A DNA stretch of 64,000 nucleotides from Pleurodeles waltl (lineage: Eukaryota; Chordata; Amphibia; Caudata; Salamandridae). Shown here one piece after another: positions 1 through 13,931 of this stretch; positions within the stretch are counted from its first letter, which is position 1, and each line of letters opens with the position of its first letter. The notes beneath the pieces are model-generated. The model was not told the origin of the DNA. It made no database searches and saw only the letters and a list, made by a program, of their open reading frames with translations. Where the stretch lies: the NCBI RefSeq assembly GCF_031143425.1, contig NC_090444.1, forward strand, positions 55,051,533 to 55,115,532, read 5' to 3'. A program made the position numbers and the translations under genes.

Positions 1-2694
1 ATCAGTGGTTATGCTCTCTCTGCTTTCTAAATTGTCACTAACAGGCTAGTGACCAATTTCACCAATTCACATTGGCATACTGGAACACCCTTATAATTCC
101 CTAGTATATGGTACTGAGGTACCCAGGGTATTGGGGTTCCAGGAGATCCCTATGGGCTGCAGCATTTCTTTTGCCACCCATAGGGAGCTCTGACAATTCT
201 TACACATGCCTGCCACTGCACTTCATTTATTCGCTTATTTCACAGCCATTTACCACAGCACTTAAGTAACTTATAAGTTACCTATATGTCTAACCTTCAC
301 CTGGTGAAGGTTGGGTGCTAAGTTACTTAGTATGGGGGCACCCTGGCACTAGCCAAGGTGCCCCCACATTGTTCAGGGCAAATTCCCCGGACTTTGTGAG
401 TGCGGGGACACCATTACACACGTGCACTATACATAGGTCACTACCTATGTATAGCGTCACAATGGTAACTCCGAACATGGCCATGTAACATGTCACAAAT
501 AGATGGAATTGTCACCACAATGCCATTCTGGCATTGAGGAGACAATTCCATGATCCCCCGAGTCTCTAGCACAGACCTGGGTACTGCCAAACGGCCTTTC
601 CGGGGGTTTCACTGCAGCTGGAAAAAGGTGTCAGGGCTGGGGAGGAGTAGCCTCCCCCAGCCTCTGGAAATGCTTTGATGGGCACAGATGGTGCCAATCT
701 CTGCATAAGCCAGTCTACACCGGTTCAGGGATCCCCCAGCCCTGCTCTGGCGCGAAACTGGACAAAGGAAAGGGGAGTGACCACTCCCCTGACCTGCACC
801 TCCCAGGGGAGGTGCCCAGAGCTCCTCCAGTGTGCTCCAGACCTCTGCCATCTTGGAAACAGAGGTGCTGCTGGCACACTGGACTGCTCTGAGTGGCCAG
901 GGCCAGCAAGTGACGTCAGAGACTCCTTCTGATAGGCTCCTTCAGGTGTTGCTAGCCTATCCTCTCTCCTAAGTAGCCAAACCTCCTTTTCTGGCTATTT
1001 AGGGTCTCTGCTTTGGGGAATTCTTCAGATACCGAATGCAAGAGCTCACCAGAGTTCCTCTGCACTTCTCTCTTCACCTTCTGCCAAAGGATCGACCGCT
1101 GACTGCTCAGGACGCCTACAAAAACGCAACAAAGTAGCAAAGACGACTACTGCAACCTTGTATCGCTGATCCTGCCGCCTTCTCGACTGTTTCCTGCTGG
1201 TGCATGCTCTTGGGGTAGCCTGCCTCCTTCTTGCACCAGGAGCTCTTAAGAAATCTCCAGTGGGACGACGGAATCCTCCCCCTGCAACCGCAGGCAACAA
1301 AAGACTGCATCACTGGTCCTCTGGGTCCCCTCTCAGCACGATGAGCATGGACCCTGGAACTCATCAACTCTGTCCAAGTGACTCCCACAGTCCAGTGACT
1401 CTTCAGTCCAAGTTTGGTGGAGGTAAGTCCTTGCCTCCCCATGCTAGACTGCATTGCTGGGTACCGTGTGATTTGCAGCTGCTCCGGCTCCGGTGCACTC
1501 TTCCAGGATTTCCTTCGTGCACAGCCAAGTCTGGTTCCCCGACACTATAACCTGCAGTGCACAACCTTCTGAGTTGTCCTCTGGCGTCGTGGGACTCCCT
1601 TTTGTGACTTTGGGTGGACTCCGGTTCACTCCTCTTCTAAGTGCCTGTTCCGGTACTTCTGCGGGTGCTGCCTGCTTCTGTGAGGGCTCCCTGACTTGCT
1701 GGGTGCCCCCTCTGTCTCCTCATCCAAGTGGCGACATCCTGGTCCCTCCTGGTTTCACAGCAGCATCCAAAAACCCTAACCATGACCCTTGCAGCTAGCA
1801 AAGCTTGTTTGTGGTCTTTCTGCGTGGGAATACCTCTGCAAGCTTCTTCACAACGTGCGACATCCATCCTCCAAAGGGGAAGTTCCTAGTCCTCTTCGTT
1901 CTTGCAGAAACCAAAGCTTCTTCCATCTGGTGGCAGCTTCTTTGCGCCCTCAGTTGGAATTTCCTGGGCATCTGCCCACTCTCGACATTGTCGCGACTCT
2001 TGGACTTGGTCCCCTTGTTTCACAGGTACTCAGGTCCGGAAATCCACTGTTGTTGCTTTGCTGGTGTTGGTCTTCCTTACAGAAACCCCCGAGCACGACT
2101 GTGCTCTCTGGGGGTTGTAGGTGCACTTTACACCTACCTTACAGGGTCTTGGGGTGGGCTATTTTTCTGACCCTCACTGTTTTCTTACAGCCCCAGTGAC
2201 CCTCTACAAGCTCACATAGGTTTGGGGCCCATTCGTGGTTTGCATTCCACTTTTGGAGTATTATGGTTTGTGTTGCCCCTATAACTATGTGCTCCTATTG
2301 CAATCTACTGTAACTTTACATTGCTTGCATTACTTCCTGTTGCTATTACTGCATATTTTTGGTATTGTGTACATATATCTTGTGTATATTTGGCATCCTC
2401 ATACTGAGGGTACTCACTGAGATACTTTTGGCATATTGTCATGAAAATAAAGTACCTTTATTTTTAGTATATCTGTGTGTTGTGTTTTCTTATGATATTG
2501 TGCATATGACACCAGTGGTATAGTAGGAGCTTTTTGCATGTCTCCTAGTTCAGCCTAAGCTGCTCTGCTATAGCTACCTTCTATCAGCCTAAGCTGCTAG
2601 AAACATCTCTTCTACACTAATAAGGGATAACTGGACCTGGTACAGAGTGTAAGTACCCTTTGGTACCCACTACAAGCCAGGCCAGCCTCCTACA
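1..2694 (+). mobile_element. Very long LTR (solo-LTR-like), copy 1, truncated by window start
   Basis: This stretch is the same repeat as 39060-42285 and 7485-8498, which lie on the opposite strand. Comparing copies shows LTR-like termini: the family begins TGTTAGAAAG (seen reversed at 8498) and ends CCTCCTACA (here at 2694). Sense is set to + because AATAAA at 2446-2451 precedes the 3' terminus by about 240 bases, as expected for a poly(A) signal before R/U5. No gag or pol reading frame is visible; the short frames here are chance openings. An LTR over 2.6 kb is unusually long. A long non-autonomous repeat with TG...CA ends is the alternative. The family is not named. Confidence 0.6.
2446..2451 (+). 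terminator. Poly(A) signal AATAAA of the long LTR
   Basis: AATAAA lies about 240 bases before the LTR 3' end and is followed by a T-rich stretch. It is the main reason for choosing the + strand as sense. Confidence 0.5.
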
Positions 2695-2695
2695 A

Positions 2696-3395
2696 CGCCA
2701 CACTATAATTTGCTGCTCCACTTCATGCTATTCCACTGTACATCTCTCGAGTGTATGACACTCCACTGTATGCCATTCCACTCCATGCTATTCCACCGTA
2801 CACTGATCCACTGTATGGCACAATCATCTACAACACTCTATGACACAACACTGTACTGCGCTCCCTTCTATGCCACTGTGCTCTGTGCCACTCCACTCTA
2901 CACCCCTCCACTGTAACAGACTGTACGATACGCCAGTCTATAAAATAACACTCCACTCTACTGTTTGACACACCACCTCACTCTATGTACACCACTGTAT
3001 CCCACTCCACTCTACGCTAGTCCATTCTAAGTCACTCCGCTCAATGCCATAACCCTAAATGCCTCTCTACTCTGTGCCACTCTACTCCACATACAGCACT
3101 CTCTGGCATGCCACGAAAATGTATGCCACAACACTCTATGCCACTCCACTCTGTGCCACTCTACTTTATGCCACTCCACTCTATGCACTCCACTGTATGG
3201 CCTTTACCTCCATGCCACTCCAGTCATGCTATTCCACTCTATGCCATTCCTTTCTATGCCACTCCACTCTATGCCACTCGGCTCTACACACCTCCACTTC
3301 CTGACATTACACTTATGGCGCTACACTGTACAACACTGTTCTTCACTGCACTGTACGACATTCCACTTAGCGGCACTCCAGGACACTGGACTCTC
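2696..3395. repeat. Degenerate short-period minisatellite (CACTCTATGC type)
   Basis: About 700 bases consist of imperfect units of roughly 13-15 bases built on CCACTCTATG with CACTGTA variants. The array starts immediately after the LTR 3' terminus. The overlapping + strand frames rich in Met, Leu, His and Ser are products of the repeat, not genes. Confidence 0.85.
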
Positions 3396-4439
3396 TAATT
3401 TAAAAAACATTTACATTAAATAGCACATTGAAATTCAATAAAAATAACAAAGGTTGAAGCTCAGTTGTAGTTAGAGAAAGTTCTGTTTTCTTTCAATAGA
3501 GACCAAACTTACTCTACACAAAGATTAGAAATTATAAAGTTAGGGTTATACCATAAACTTTTAATTTATGCACCACTTTCAAATTAATATAACTTTATTT
3601 GTTCTTTCTATAGAATCCAAATTTAAACTACACAAACATTAGCTTACACCTTCACGATGTACTGCTTATACACTTTTATAATACCAACCTCATACCATAT
3701 AAAATCATAGCTAGTGAGTTGAACGCACTATATATTACCTAGTGGCAGTTGCCATTAGGTAGTTATAGTTAGGACCACATTTCATAGTAAAAGCATTTTT
3801 TGATTTGCCTATACCTTTAGCACTGTTTGATGAATCTTCACGAAATATTCCAAAAAAGTGACCTGGTGATTCTTGTTGCACAGGGAAAGTTTTGGGGTGA
3901 TCTGTCAAGTGGGGGCCGAGAAAAAGGGAGTGATCAAAAAAGTTGCATTTCCCATCTTAATTCCCATTGGCCCTTTAGACACGACTACAACCAGAACCAC
4001 TGGATGGAATTAAACCAAATTTGGCAGAAAGCTACCTTTCGGTACGCAGATTGTGCTTTCGCTTATTTGGTGTAAATCCATTCAGTAGCTTTTGAGACAT
4101 TAAAGGGAAAACAAATTTGTATCTCTCTGGCCGTGACAACTTTGCGAAGATTAAGAGCAAATGCAGAGCTCTGAATGGCTGACAGTACTTCAAAACAGGA
4201 ACTTTTAGCAGCCATGTAGGGACTCAGCTTCAGCCGAGTCCCACAGAAAAAATATAAAAAAAGGGAAAGGGGCCAGGGTACAGACATCCTGACCCCTTAC
4301 CTCTTTTGGAGGGGTCCCAGAGGGACACCACCAGGGCTAAAAAGTATATATTTTTTAAATTGTTGCTGCAAATTCACAAAAAATTGTGAATTAACTGCAA
4401 AAAAGTTAAACAAAATGAGTGTGGGCTCTCACACTTTTT
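3396..4439. other. AT-rich intergenic DNA, no gene seen
   Basis: No convincing coding region. A block near 3730-3775 (TAGGTAGTTATAGT and flanks) recurs at about 19119-19158, so part of this stretch is an unnamed interspersed repeat. Confidence 0.5.
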
Positions 4440-4770
4440 CCTGCGAGGCCCTCAGGTGGGCCAGGTCCTGGGGGCATTTACATTTTAATGCGGGGGACCT
4501 CCAGTTCCCCATAGCCCTGGGGACTGCCATCTTTCTGGGGCTTTAAAAAAAAGAAACATAGGGGCTGCCCAACCTCTCCCCGCACAGACCTGGGGACCAC
4601 CACCTGCTTGGGTTTTCAAACTATTGTAATGGGCAGGGAGTCCTAGCCCCTCCTCAGCCGCAGGGACCACCATCTCCCCAGGCTTTAAATGAATATGTTG
4701 TGGGGGCCACATGACCCCCTGCAGCTTTAGGGACCACCATCTGCCTGGGGTATTCCTGTAACTCTGAGCG
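4440..4770. repeat. Tandem repeat of about 70 bp, four degenerate units
   Basis: The phrase GGGACCACCATCTGCCTGGG and close variants recurs near 4519, 4592, 4662 and 4729, giving units of about 67-73 bases. Each unit also has a CTTTAAA-like stretch after the core phrase. No coding signal. Confidence 0.7.
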
Positions 4771-7484
4771 GGGTCTCGCTGGGTGGTTGGGTGGGTGGTT
4801 TCTCACACTATAGAGTACTTCTTGAAACAGCAGCATTGATCACAACACAGTTGATCTACATGCTCAAAGGCTCAGACCATGCTGTATTCGATTGTTTGGC
4901 ATATCAGTACACGACATGCATACTCAATTACTTGGCACAGTGGCTAAGTCTTGCTGGATTTGATCGCTTGGCACAGCAGCTCATGTCACACTTTTGCTGA
5001 CAACTTTAAGTACAGAAACTAGGCAGTGCCTTGTCTTCAAGATTCCAATGTGGAATCACAGAGGAGACTGTTGTCTGCTGACACCAAGTCTCACAATGTA
5101 CTCTCCTTAGTCCTCCAAGCATTTAGACCCACCAAATTGGGATCACACCACATCTCACTCCTCATTGACAGCCACTACTCCTTCAGGGTTGGTAGACTCC
5201 TTCCTTCTCTCAGCAGACAGACTGCATTCTAAGCACTCACTGGAGGTGATTAGCTCTTACAGCAATGGGTTGGCTTCAGCTTGTGTCCATTCATGTCTGA
5301 GAAAATGCGTGTCAGTAGACACATTCCATAATTTAACAGATGTCCTTGTTGAACTTTGTACTGAAACAGCAAGTGGGTCAGTGGGTCAGTGGGTCCCACT
5401 TCTATGCCTGTATAATGTACAAAGCAGACAGATGACATGGACCCACTGTCTGCACTTGCAGACCCAGTGTGAGGTTGTTCTCCGTTCAAGTGTCCTCTTG
5501 GTCCTGCTCCCCAGATGCAATTGTTGTCTCCAGCAAGTATTAAAAAAACAAGGCTCACAAAGAGTTAAGCTTTCTGGACCTGCCTCTCATCAGGTACACT
5601 AAAGAGAGATCAGTGGAAAGATAAAAGGATGGCCTCACCTGGGCATCCCTTTTACCTTGACAAACAGAGTCTGCAGTCCCACTCTTCACTTCCACCATCT
5701 ACGAAATAGCAGTGCTATAGGAAGACTAATCAGCAGCTCCTCTTAGCAAAAGGCCTAATCAAATTTCTAAACGAGTATTTTCTCCGTTCTCCCCACTTCA
5801 TCATCTAGGTCTTCTGTTTCCACCTTCTGGATTGTTTGCAAAAGACTTCCATTGATTTGGAAAACAACATCACCTAATCCTGTGCAGAAGGCAATACAAT
5901 AAGCATTCAAAATGGAACCCTCATCCCTCCATTGCTTTGGTTCACTCATTGACACAATGTATGTGCCAAGAAGTCCATGTATACAAACATGCACAATATT
6001 TACTTGGGTTGTTATTCCTAGGATTCGGGTAAGCGCTTTTAAGCAAATCTTTACATTGTGGGTCAAGAAGCTTCCACTCCAGTGACAGTGGCAGCAAGAA
6101 CTGGAACAACTATGGAGTTACTGTATGTTGTCACCACCAATTTATGCATGAAACCCATGACAGGGATAGTAGTTCACTATTTGCTCATGAGGGCACATTC
6201 AGGGTACTTTACCGGGTAACATGACAGATCCCTGGTCCTCATTCATGTTAAGGGACAGGCACTCCCTCAATCAGTATACAACCAGGATACAAGATGCCAT
6301 TAATCAGGCACTCAGTGAAGGGGTACAAGACTACACCACATCAATTAGATATTCTCATTCCAACAATTAGCAGACATAAAATCACTTTGTAAAAAGGCCC
6401 TTTTATGAGTCCAAAATGCGTTTCCAGTTGGGAATGTAAATAGCAACTTGAATTCAGCTAATGAGCTTAGCTGTCCTTACACCCCTGCATTTTCAGACAA
6501 TCACAGAATTTGGCAAATTGTGACCTACCTAATTAATACTCATTATACAGGTAATTTTGCATCCCTCTGCAAATGGACAACTTGTAATGCGACAAATTAG
6601 TATACATGAGCCATCTCACATTGTACATCTATTCACAAACTAGTTGGTCTGTGAAGGGGTCTTCATAGATCAGGCCCTCAGTATTCTGGGCTTATTTCAT
6701 AACTAGTATCCTGCTGACAACATGGTTTTATCGCTGTTTGAGAAAATTCAGCATATGTTACATATTATACAAAGGCTCTGTTAGCTAATGGAAAAAATAC
6801 TATGACAGATTTTGCTATGCTATAACTGAAAGCAGAAAGGCCTCAGGTTTCATTGAAAGTTTTGTGGAGATTCATGTCTATATTTTTAGTCTTCACAATT
6901 TCCATATAAAATGCAAGCACACGTTCTCTATCAATAACTAGTCACTGTGATGTGAGGAAAAAAGTTAACCATTCCCTTTAATCGTTGCTGTATATTCAGC
7001 ACCATATTTGAAAACATCATATGGCAGTATTATTGATAAGGAAATCAAATTATAGCATAAACTAATGATCTGGCTGTTTTAATAAGATCTCCAATGACAC
7101 TGTTGCCAACAATATATAGGGAAGGAAAGGAATTTCAGTGGGGCTGTGATTACCTGTTCAAGTCTTAGGTACAAAGGGAGGTTGTACCAATTTTGCAGTC
7201 AGAGTACAGGAGGCAGTGAACCTAAAGGTATACTGTAATCTGAAGAGGTAGAGATCCAGTTGCAAACAAATAGGTTCCAAGTCTCTTGTTACATGCCTAC
7301 TGCAGCTTGCACTGCCAATTGCCCCTGCAGCACTGTGAATGACAGTGCCAACTCAAATACTAATAGTTCAAGACCCCAAAAGCTATCAAAATGTCTTGGG
7401 CAGAAGGTATTAGTCATTTTAATGTATATTGAGTTAATAAACAACTGCTGTTGTGCTCATCTTTAAATTAGACAGACAGTGCCT
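4771..7484. other. Intergenic DNA, nothing recognised
   Basis: No protein family, RNA gene or clear repeat boundary was recognised in these 2.7 kb. A short direct repeat (CAGTGGGT three times) is at about 5376-5396. The reading frames here (up to 145 codons) show no recognisable motif. Confidence 0.4.
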
Positions 7485-8498
7485 CATGAGACCATACTCA
7501 GTGTTACCAAAAATAAAGGTATTTATTTGGGTGACACAGTACCAAAAATATCTTAGAGACAATACTCCTTCTGGAGGTAAGTATTATACACAATATATAC
7601 ACTAGACACCAAAATTAGACAAGTAAATAGTCATGGAACAATGCAAACAGTAGGAAATCCTATGGAATGCAATGGGAGAAAATAGGTCTAGGGGCAACAC
7701 AGACCATATACTAAAAAAGTGGAATGTGAATCACGAATTCCCCCCTAGACAAGTGCAGTGTGTGCAGAAACGCTGGGAGAGTAAGAATACAGTAAAGGTA
7801 AGTAAATTAACCCACCCCAGAGCCCAGCAAAGCAGGAGTAAAGTACTGCAAGTTTCCTTAGGACACACTACACCTCATTTTGGGGATTTTGCAGCAGCCA
7901 ACCAACTCTTCAAAGAACAACTGCTGGATTATTGGACCTGAAGACCTGCAAAGGTAGGAGACCAAGTCCAGAAGTTGAAAGAAGTTCCAGGAAGGACAGG
8001 AGCCCCTGCCAACCCAGAAGAGGGTGCAAAAGAAGAGTCCCTGGTTAGTTGAAGGCTGTAGAAATGCACCCTAGGAAGATGCCAGTGGGTTCCTGCATAA
8101 TGCAAAAGTTGTCCCACGGCATGAAAACTGTTGCAGATGAGATTTCGTGTTTGAGGGCACCAACAAGCCTTGGCTACGGCAAAAGAGCATTTTTCATCAA
8201 AATGGCGCTGGATGGACCCAAGAGGGACCTGGAGGCCTCAACTCTGTATGAGTAGGAAGAGGGGGCACTCAGCACTTAAGAGAGCCCTCAGGATGCCTGC
8301 CAGAACCCCCAGAAGCCACATGATCTGGGTTCAAAGGAGGTGCAAAATACAGTTGGTGCAGCACAACAAAAGAAGGTCCCACGCCACTGGGGTCCTGGCT
8401 AGCAGGATCCCAGTGACACAGTAAAATCACACTGACACACACTCACAAACAGGCCAAAAGTGGGGGTAACCATGCTAGAAAGAGGCTACTTTCTAACA
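7485..8498 (-). mobile_element. Long LTR, copy 2, 3'-truncated
   Basis: The right edge reads CTTTCTAACA at 8498, the reverse complement of the family's TGTTAGAAAG start. The left part matches the AATAAAG-type region and the GGACCTGAAGACCTGCAAAG block of copy 3. The sense 3' end (CCTCCTACA) is absent, so about two thirds of the element is missing. The middle (roughly 7700-8300) diverges from copy 3, so a related subfamily is likely. No coding capacity. Confidence 0.6.
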
Positions 8499-11400
8499 AA
8501 GACTGCAACAAAAATTCAGGAAATGAGATACAGTCAGTCAAAATGATCATTAATCGGTTAATTAAAACCATAAAAGGCATTGCAATGTATCTTCGTCTTG
8601 TAATGTGCCAAACGGGAAATGACATCACAGGAAAATACTCTCCTATAGCTTGGAATAGGGAACTAAGATTTCTTCCAGTGAACTGACCATTGTCTAGGAA
8701 GGGCTGCTTACAATGTTATTATTTGTTACCCTTTTTCAAATTCTCATGGTGTTCATTCAAAAACAAATAAGAAGCCCGCGTTTGGCATTCTGTTTGCCAT
8801 GTTGGATTTTGAAGTCCCTTTGTCACCCTTTGCACTTCACACAACTCAGCAAATCCCTTCAGTTTACAGTGAGAGCAAAATGCAGGAACATTCCAGGTGG
8901 TGGGGACACTCAGCCTTTCAGTGAGTGCAGTGTATGACAGTTCTCCTGAGCCGCTAGCGTGCAAAACTTTGCGTTCTCTTGCGTTGCTCCCAGCTGCCCT
9001 TTCAAGCAAGACTCTTACACAGAATCAGAAGCAAGAAACCCCTGTAGGTGGTAGTGTACTCTACAAATACCTATAGTATAACATTACAAAGAAGCACAGA
9101 AGACAGAAAGAAGTTGCTAGGATAATGAAGGAGCTCTCACCTGCTGATAAAGTCACTTAAAGCTTAACTCCTTCGCTGGAGTTTTGTCACCAATTGAATG
9201 ATTTGTTTCATAAACAAAATAAACTTTAACTAGAGACAGCATTGTTAGATATTCAAGTTACGTGAAGACAGCAGAACCTGGCATAATTATCTACAAGAGC
9301 AGATGACAAAATCAAATCAGGAACACAATAGTCCAATTTATCCCCATAGAAGTCTTCACAATGATAAACATGGCTTCCATTAGATTAGGATTAGATTATG
9401 CATTGTTTAACCTGCACTGGTTAAGTGAGATGGTTCTTGTGTTACTTATGTTTTTCGTGAGCTCTTTGTTCCTTTTGGAATCTTTTGTAGTCTCCTATAT
9501 CTGTTTAGAGTAGAAGACTTTGTCAGGAAAAATCACATAGTTGTTATGCTCATATAATATTATCAAAAGTTTAATTACAAAATGTATAAACACAGATTTG
9601 TTGTGCAAGAGGTCTCCTAAATGATGCTCTCCATAGGTTGCCAGTGGGGCAAAATGAGGCCGCTCACTTCATATACAAAATGTCGTACCCATGCTACCCC
9701 ACGGCACTGGGCAAACAGAATAGAATGAGTACTCACCCGGTCCTGCTCAGCTTAGGTTTAGTCTTATTTTAAGGGAATTGGTTAATTTTCTTGCAATCTG
9801 TCCAGCTACCTGCCTTTATTTGCAGGATTGGCACACATCGCAGTCTTATAAAACAGAAGCATAAAACAGCAGTGCCTTCTACCACTCCCGCTGTCTACAC
9901 TGTTCCTCAGGATAAGAAAAAGGTAATACAGTGTCTGTTTCCCAATCTCAATCCGTGATCTACATTCACTCTGCATTCATGCATGAATCTTGTGTATGCT
10001 TAGGAAATGATAAATCCTTCAGGCATGAGTATTTAATGAGTTTACACTGGTAATACTACCACTGCATACAAATGCACTCCATATCAATGAAAAATAAAAA
10101 AAAATATTGAAGATTCTGCAGATCAGCAATGATGGACTGGAGATTGAATTTCTGATGTTATGAATGGGAATATATGAAATGAACAGCACAAAATCCATTG
10201 GCACTGGCTTCAGGAAAGATCTAAATTGTTCAAGTGGCAATAAAAAGAACTATAAAGATAATGTTTGAATAAAGGTTTTTTTAAGAACTACTTCAAATCG
10301 CCGTGCGATTTCTCAATTTCCAGAATAAGTGCTTACTACATGTCTGGTTGATTTATGACATAGGACTTATTTGTTTATTGAAGTTCAAATGCTGAGTTAT
10401 GTTTTGTACTTGGCTTTATGTAAATAGTGATATACCATGCTTTATTTCTTTATTGTTCCAGATTTATAATAAACATACAAAAGTCATTTACATTAAAATG
10501 TATTGTGAAAATATTTTTTACAGTTTTTTTACAACTTTTATACATTTGTTTAATTACCAATATATTGTAGCATAGGGAGCTGTAGAGAAAATTGCCACAG
10601 TACAGTTAATTTAATTTTTAATGAAATACTTCATTAGTCTACATATTTTAAATGTAAATGTTTGCTTAAATATTTATAACCAAAAAATACCACATAAAGA
10701 AAAATAATATAGTTTATCATGTATTAATATTTATTAAAATAGATGTATAGAATAAATTAAACATAGTCAAACTTTTAACATACTTCACCAGTGCAGCATA
10801 ATTTGACAGATAAAAAAAAACATCTTTCAGCAAAGTTTATGACCACATTCCTAAAATCGAATAACATCAGACCTACTGATAATGCACTAAAGCACTGAAC
10901 CCTATAATCCCACAATTGAATAAATGTGAGCATGTGCTAAAGTAAACAAGTGTTTATGTAATGATGTACGAATGCTAGATAAAGCGATACTAAAGTGCTG
11001 GTGTGCTGGAAGAAAACATAAAGTTAGAACCGTCAGGGTCCACCATGTGCCTGGGTCACAATAGCTGCAATGTCACAATAGCTGCAATGACACCATGCAA
11101 CATCCCAACTGTCATACTGCTCAGACAACAGCATTGAGGGGGAGGACATATGTTTCCGGCTAGTGAAGCACACCTGCACAGTCAGAAGAGGAAATGGAAC
11201 CCTGCTAGGACCATCAGTGCAATCCTATGTAGCACACATTTCCCAACATCAACGTTACACACTACCAATGCTCACATCTGTATTGTGCCATGCCAGTGCT
11301 ATATATAGTATATGCTAGGTCTCAGCAACATATAGCTGGATGTGAAATATCTGAGACTGGGTCAGTTCCAGATTGTTAAGTGTGGTGCAAGTGCCATCAG

Positions 11401-11710
11401 AACACCCACAGCAAGTGCAAGGCCACAACATGAGAATGGAAGTAGACGGAGGGTTGAGTTGTACAATAAGGTGGCAACATACAATTTGGGCAGACCGTAC
11501 ACCTAGAAGATGTGACACAGACAATTCCCCAAACTGCCCACACTACATGTGACATGCAGGTGGGCCAGAGGCCTGGGAGAATGCTAATCTTAATGACAGT
11601 AACAATGAACAGGAACCAAGATCACAATGTGCAACTAATAGGAAGTCAGGCACGTCATGTTACAAATGCCACAGAACAGACACAATAATTGTACAATATC
11701 TCATTGCAGA
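8499..11710. other. AT-rich intergenic DNA, no gene seen
   Basis: No coding family or RNA gene was recognised. The stretch becomes very AT-rich between about 10250 and 10900. Sequence near 11000-11700 may include the 5' part or an intron of the Harbinger-type gene that starts at 11711, but I see no supporting motif. Confidence 0.4.
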
Positions 11711-12466
11711 GGATGATGGCTCTCCTGGGGATATACCTGTCCTGGACTTCCCTGATGACATGGATGACGAGCTGACAAACATCAGCCAGCAGACCCTCCA
11801 AGATGTCCTTGGAACCCTCTAGACCCCACCTTCTGTCGCAAGGAGGAGCACAGAAGTAGCAGCCATCACAGAGGATTCCACCCACCACCACAATTGTACA
11901 ACCTGCCAGCTCCAACCCAGCTGAGGACTCTGACGACACTGGTACCAGCTTTGAGAGGACTGTAGTTGGAGTACAGCGGGAGGTGACCAAGGAGGTACGG
12001 GTGGGGATGCAAAATATGGCAGCCAGCCTAGAGGGGGTGCATTCGTGTATGATGTCATCTGCTGAACAGGCAGCAGCCATGCAAGGGCGAACATCTCTCT
12101 TGCAAGAACTTCAACAAAGTGTGAAAGAAATCAGAACAGCATTAAGGGAGTTGACACAACACCTCCAACACCAAACCATTCAACGTGTGCACAAATGCAA
12201 TCTTGACCCCCTCAGGGTCGACCTGGCTGCATACCACAGTGATGTAGCTGCTATACTTAAGAACCAGCAGCTCCTCCTTGCTGCAGTACTGCCCTTAATA
12301 GCCCCACAGTTGGCAGCTACCGGGATTTCAGACTCCACATCTTTAAACACTGAAATGTGTGTTGCCCCTTCAAGCCCACCACCACCAAGGGCAGAGGAGA
12401 TGACACACACATCAGAAGATGAAGATGTGGAACAGATCACCTTCACCCGTAAGAGTACCCAGTAGC
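11711..12466 (+). pseudogene. Harbinger-associated Myb-partner-like protein, last exon (decayed)
   Basis: A plausible acceptor (CTCATTGCAG) precedes 11711. The first frame encodes an acidic stretch with FPDDMDDEL and ISQQTLQDVL and hits a stop at 11820-11822. A second frame then runs to the stop near 12466. It contains AEDSDDTGTSFERTVVGVQ, a helical QELQQSVKEIRTALRELTQH segment suited to a coiled coil, KNQQLLLAAVLPLIAPQ, and an acidic/basic end TSEDEDVEQITFTRKS. From recall, this organisation is typical of the C-terminal half of SANT/Myb-like partner proteins of PIF/Harbinger elements, often annotated as NAIF1- or TSNARE1-like. The DNA-binding domain itself is not seen upstream. It differs from Myb-A and Myb-B of the large elements, so it belongs to another Harbinger lineage. 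One frameshift near 11820 makes it a pseudogene. Confidence 0.6.
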
Positions 12467-12762
12467 ACTAGTCCCTGCCACATGGGCACTTATAACCAAG
12501 GTCCTGTGCTTTGTAACATGCCAGTCTTGCAACAGCTGCTCACAAGCACTGTTCTCCAGCCCACTGTTTACCTTGACAGTATGCTCTGTGATTGTCTCTC
12601 ACTACCTCATTGGAAATTAATGTCCCTCTGCACTGTATGACACTTCACCCCGGCATGTCCAATGACATGTCCTTTTGCACTTGTGTATTATCACAATAGA
12701 AAGCGTCACATTCATGGACTCACAATCCTGGACTACGTAAATATAGCACTACAGCACTTTAA

Positions 12763-12768
12763 AATAAA
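12763..12768 (+). terminator. Poly(A) signal AATAAA downstream of the 11711-12466 gene
   Basis: AATAAA lies about 300 bases beyond the stop codon, consistent with a 3' UTR of the + strand gene. Confidence 0.4.
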
Positions 12769-12779
12769 TAGCACTTACA

Positions 12780-13557
12780 CAACCACTTTGTCTCTGTGTA
12801 ATGTGACACATCAACTGTAAGGGAGATTAGTGATGTATGCCTCATGTAAATGCCCATAGAATGTCAAAACAACTGTCTTGAAAGATTGTGGGCTGATAAC
12901 TATGCACTGGGGTCTGGATTGTACCATTATCTGCCCTTCTTGGGGGTTAAATCTGAAGTAAATAGAAACATTACAGTATAATGCTGTGTTGGACAAAATA
13001 ACTCTGCTCCAAGGGATGTCTAAGCAGAAAATCATTGTCTTCAATTTTTTCTTCCAGACAATCTTTAGGTATGTGACATTTGACTTAACAATGTCATCAC
13101 ACACACCATACATCAGGAATGGATGTGTACGAGTGTACGTACAAATAAGTAACCTGGCAGTACAATGTAATAAATGAGAGGTATGAGTTATGTATACTAC
13201 ACTACATGAGATTATACCATCACTCTCCTTATCAGGGTTCACATGAACATCAGGCTGTAGGCAGACGTAACACAGTGGGTGGTCCTCAGTACAAAATCTT
13301 GTTTCAAAGTATGACAGATTGAAAACATACATCCAAACTTAACTACACATTGGGAACCATAGTAACCTTGAGTGGTGGGTGCAATGGAGGGCAGATTCCT
13401 AGCAAAGTAGCTTTGATGTAGATGCCAATGTGACAGGTCAATTGGGATTTGGATGCAGGATGGAACACAAATGCAAATACTAAATTGACACTGTTCACCC
13501 ATTCCAAGGCCCTGACCCTCAAGCATAAGACACATACTGTAAAGGAGTACCTAAATA
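12780..13557. other. Spacer between convergent genes, nothing recognised
   Basis: No motif was recognised in the 173- and 98-codon minus-strand frames here. The stretch separates the 3' ends of the two convergent decayed genes. Confidence 0.4.
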
Positions 13558-13563
13558 TTTATT
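13558..13563 (-). terminator. Poly(A) signal (AATAAA on the minus strand)
   Basis: TTTATT on the + strand lies about 370 bases past the stop of the minus-strand frame at 13932-14520, consistent with its 3' UTR. Confidence 0.35.
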
Positions 13564-13931
13564 GAACCGTAAAAAAGGATAATAAAACTAGGGGAAACAC
13601 CTTAACTAACCTAACCTATCTTAACTACACATTAACCACAACTGTCCCTAACTACCCTAAGCTAAACTTACTTATCACATATAACTAAACACTCTAAACA
13701 TCAGACCCACACCCCCCTTATGTGACGGGACACATAGAGGACAACGTATACTAACCTAAACACATACTATCTTATCCTAAACAATTATATATTTTTTTGT
13801 AATTTTTTTATTATTATTTTTTTTAATACACAAAAACCCAACATCATCCCCCACCCACCCACAAAAAAAACACATGTAAAAATATTATACCCGCCACCTC
13901 CCAATCCACTAATACCAACTAAGCTAACAGC

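Noticed and set aside
2710..3423. Several Met/His/Leu/Ser-rich + strand reading frames
   Set aside because: They read through the short-period minisatellite and have no independent support.
5165..5602. 145-codon + strand frame
   Set aside because: No recognisable motif, competing antisense frame of 102 codons, no promoter or splice context.
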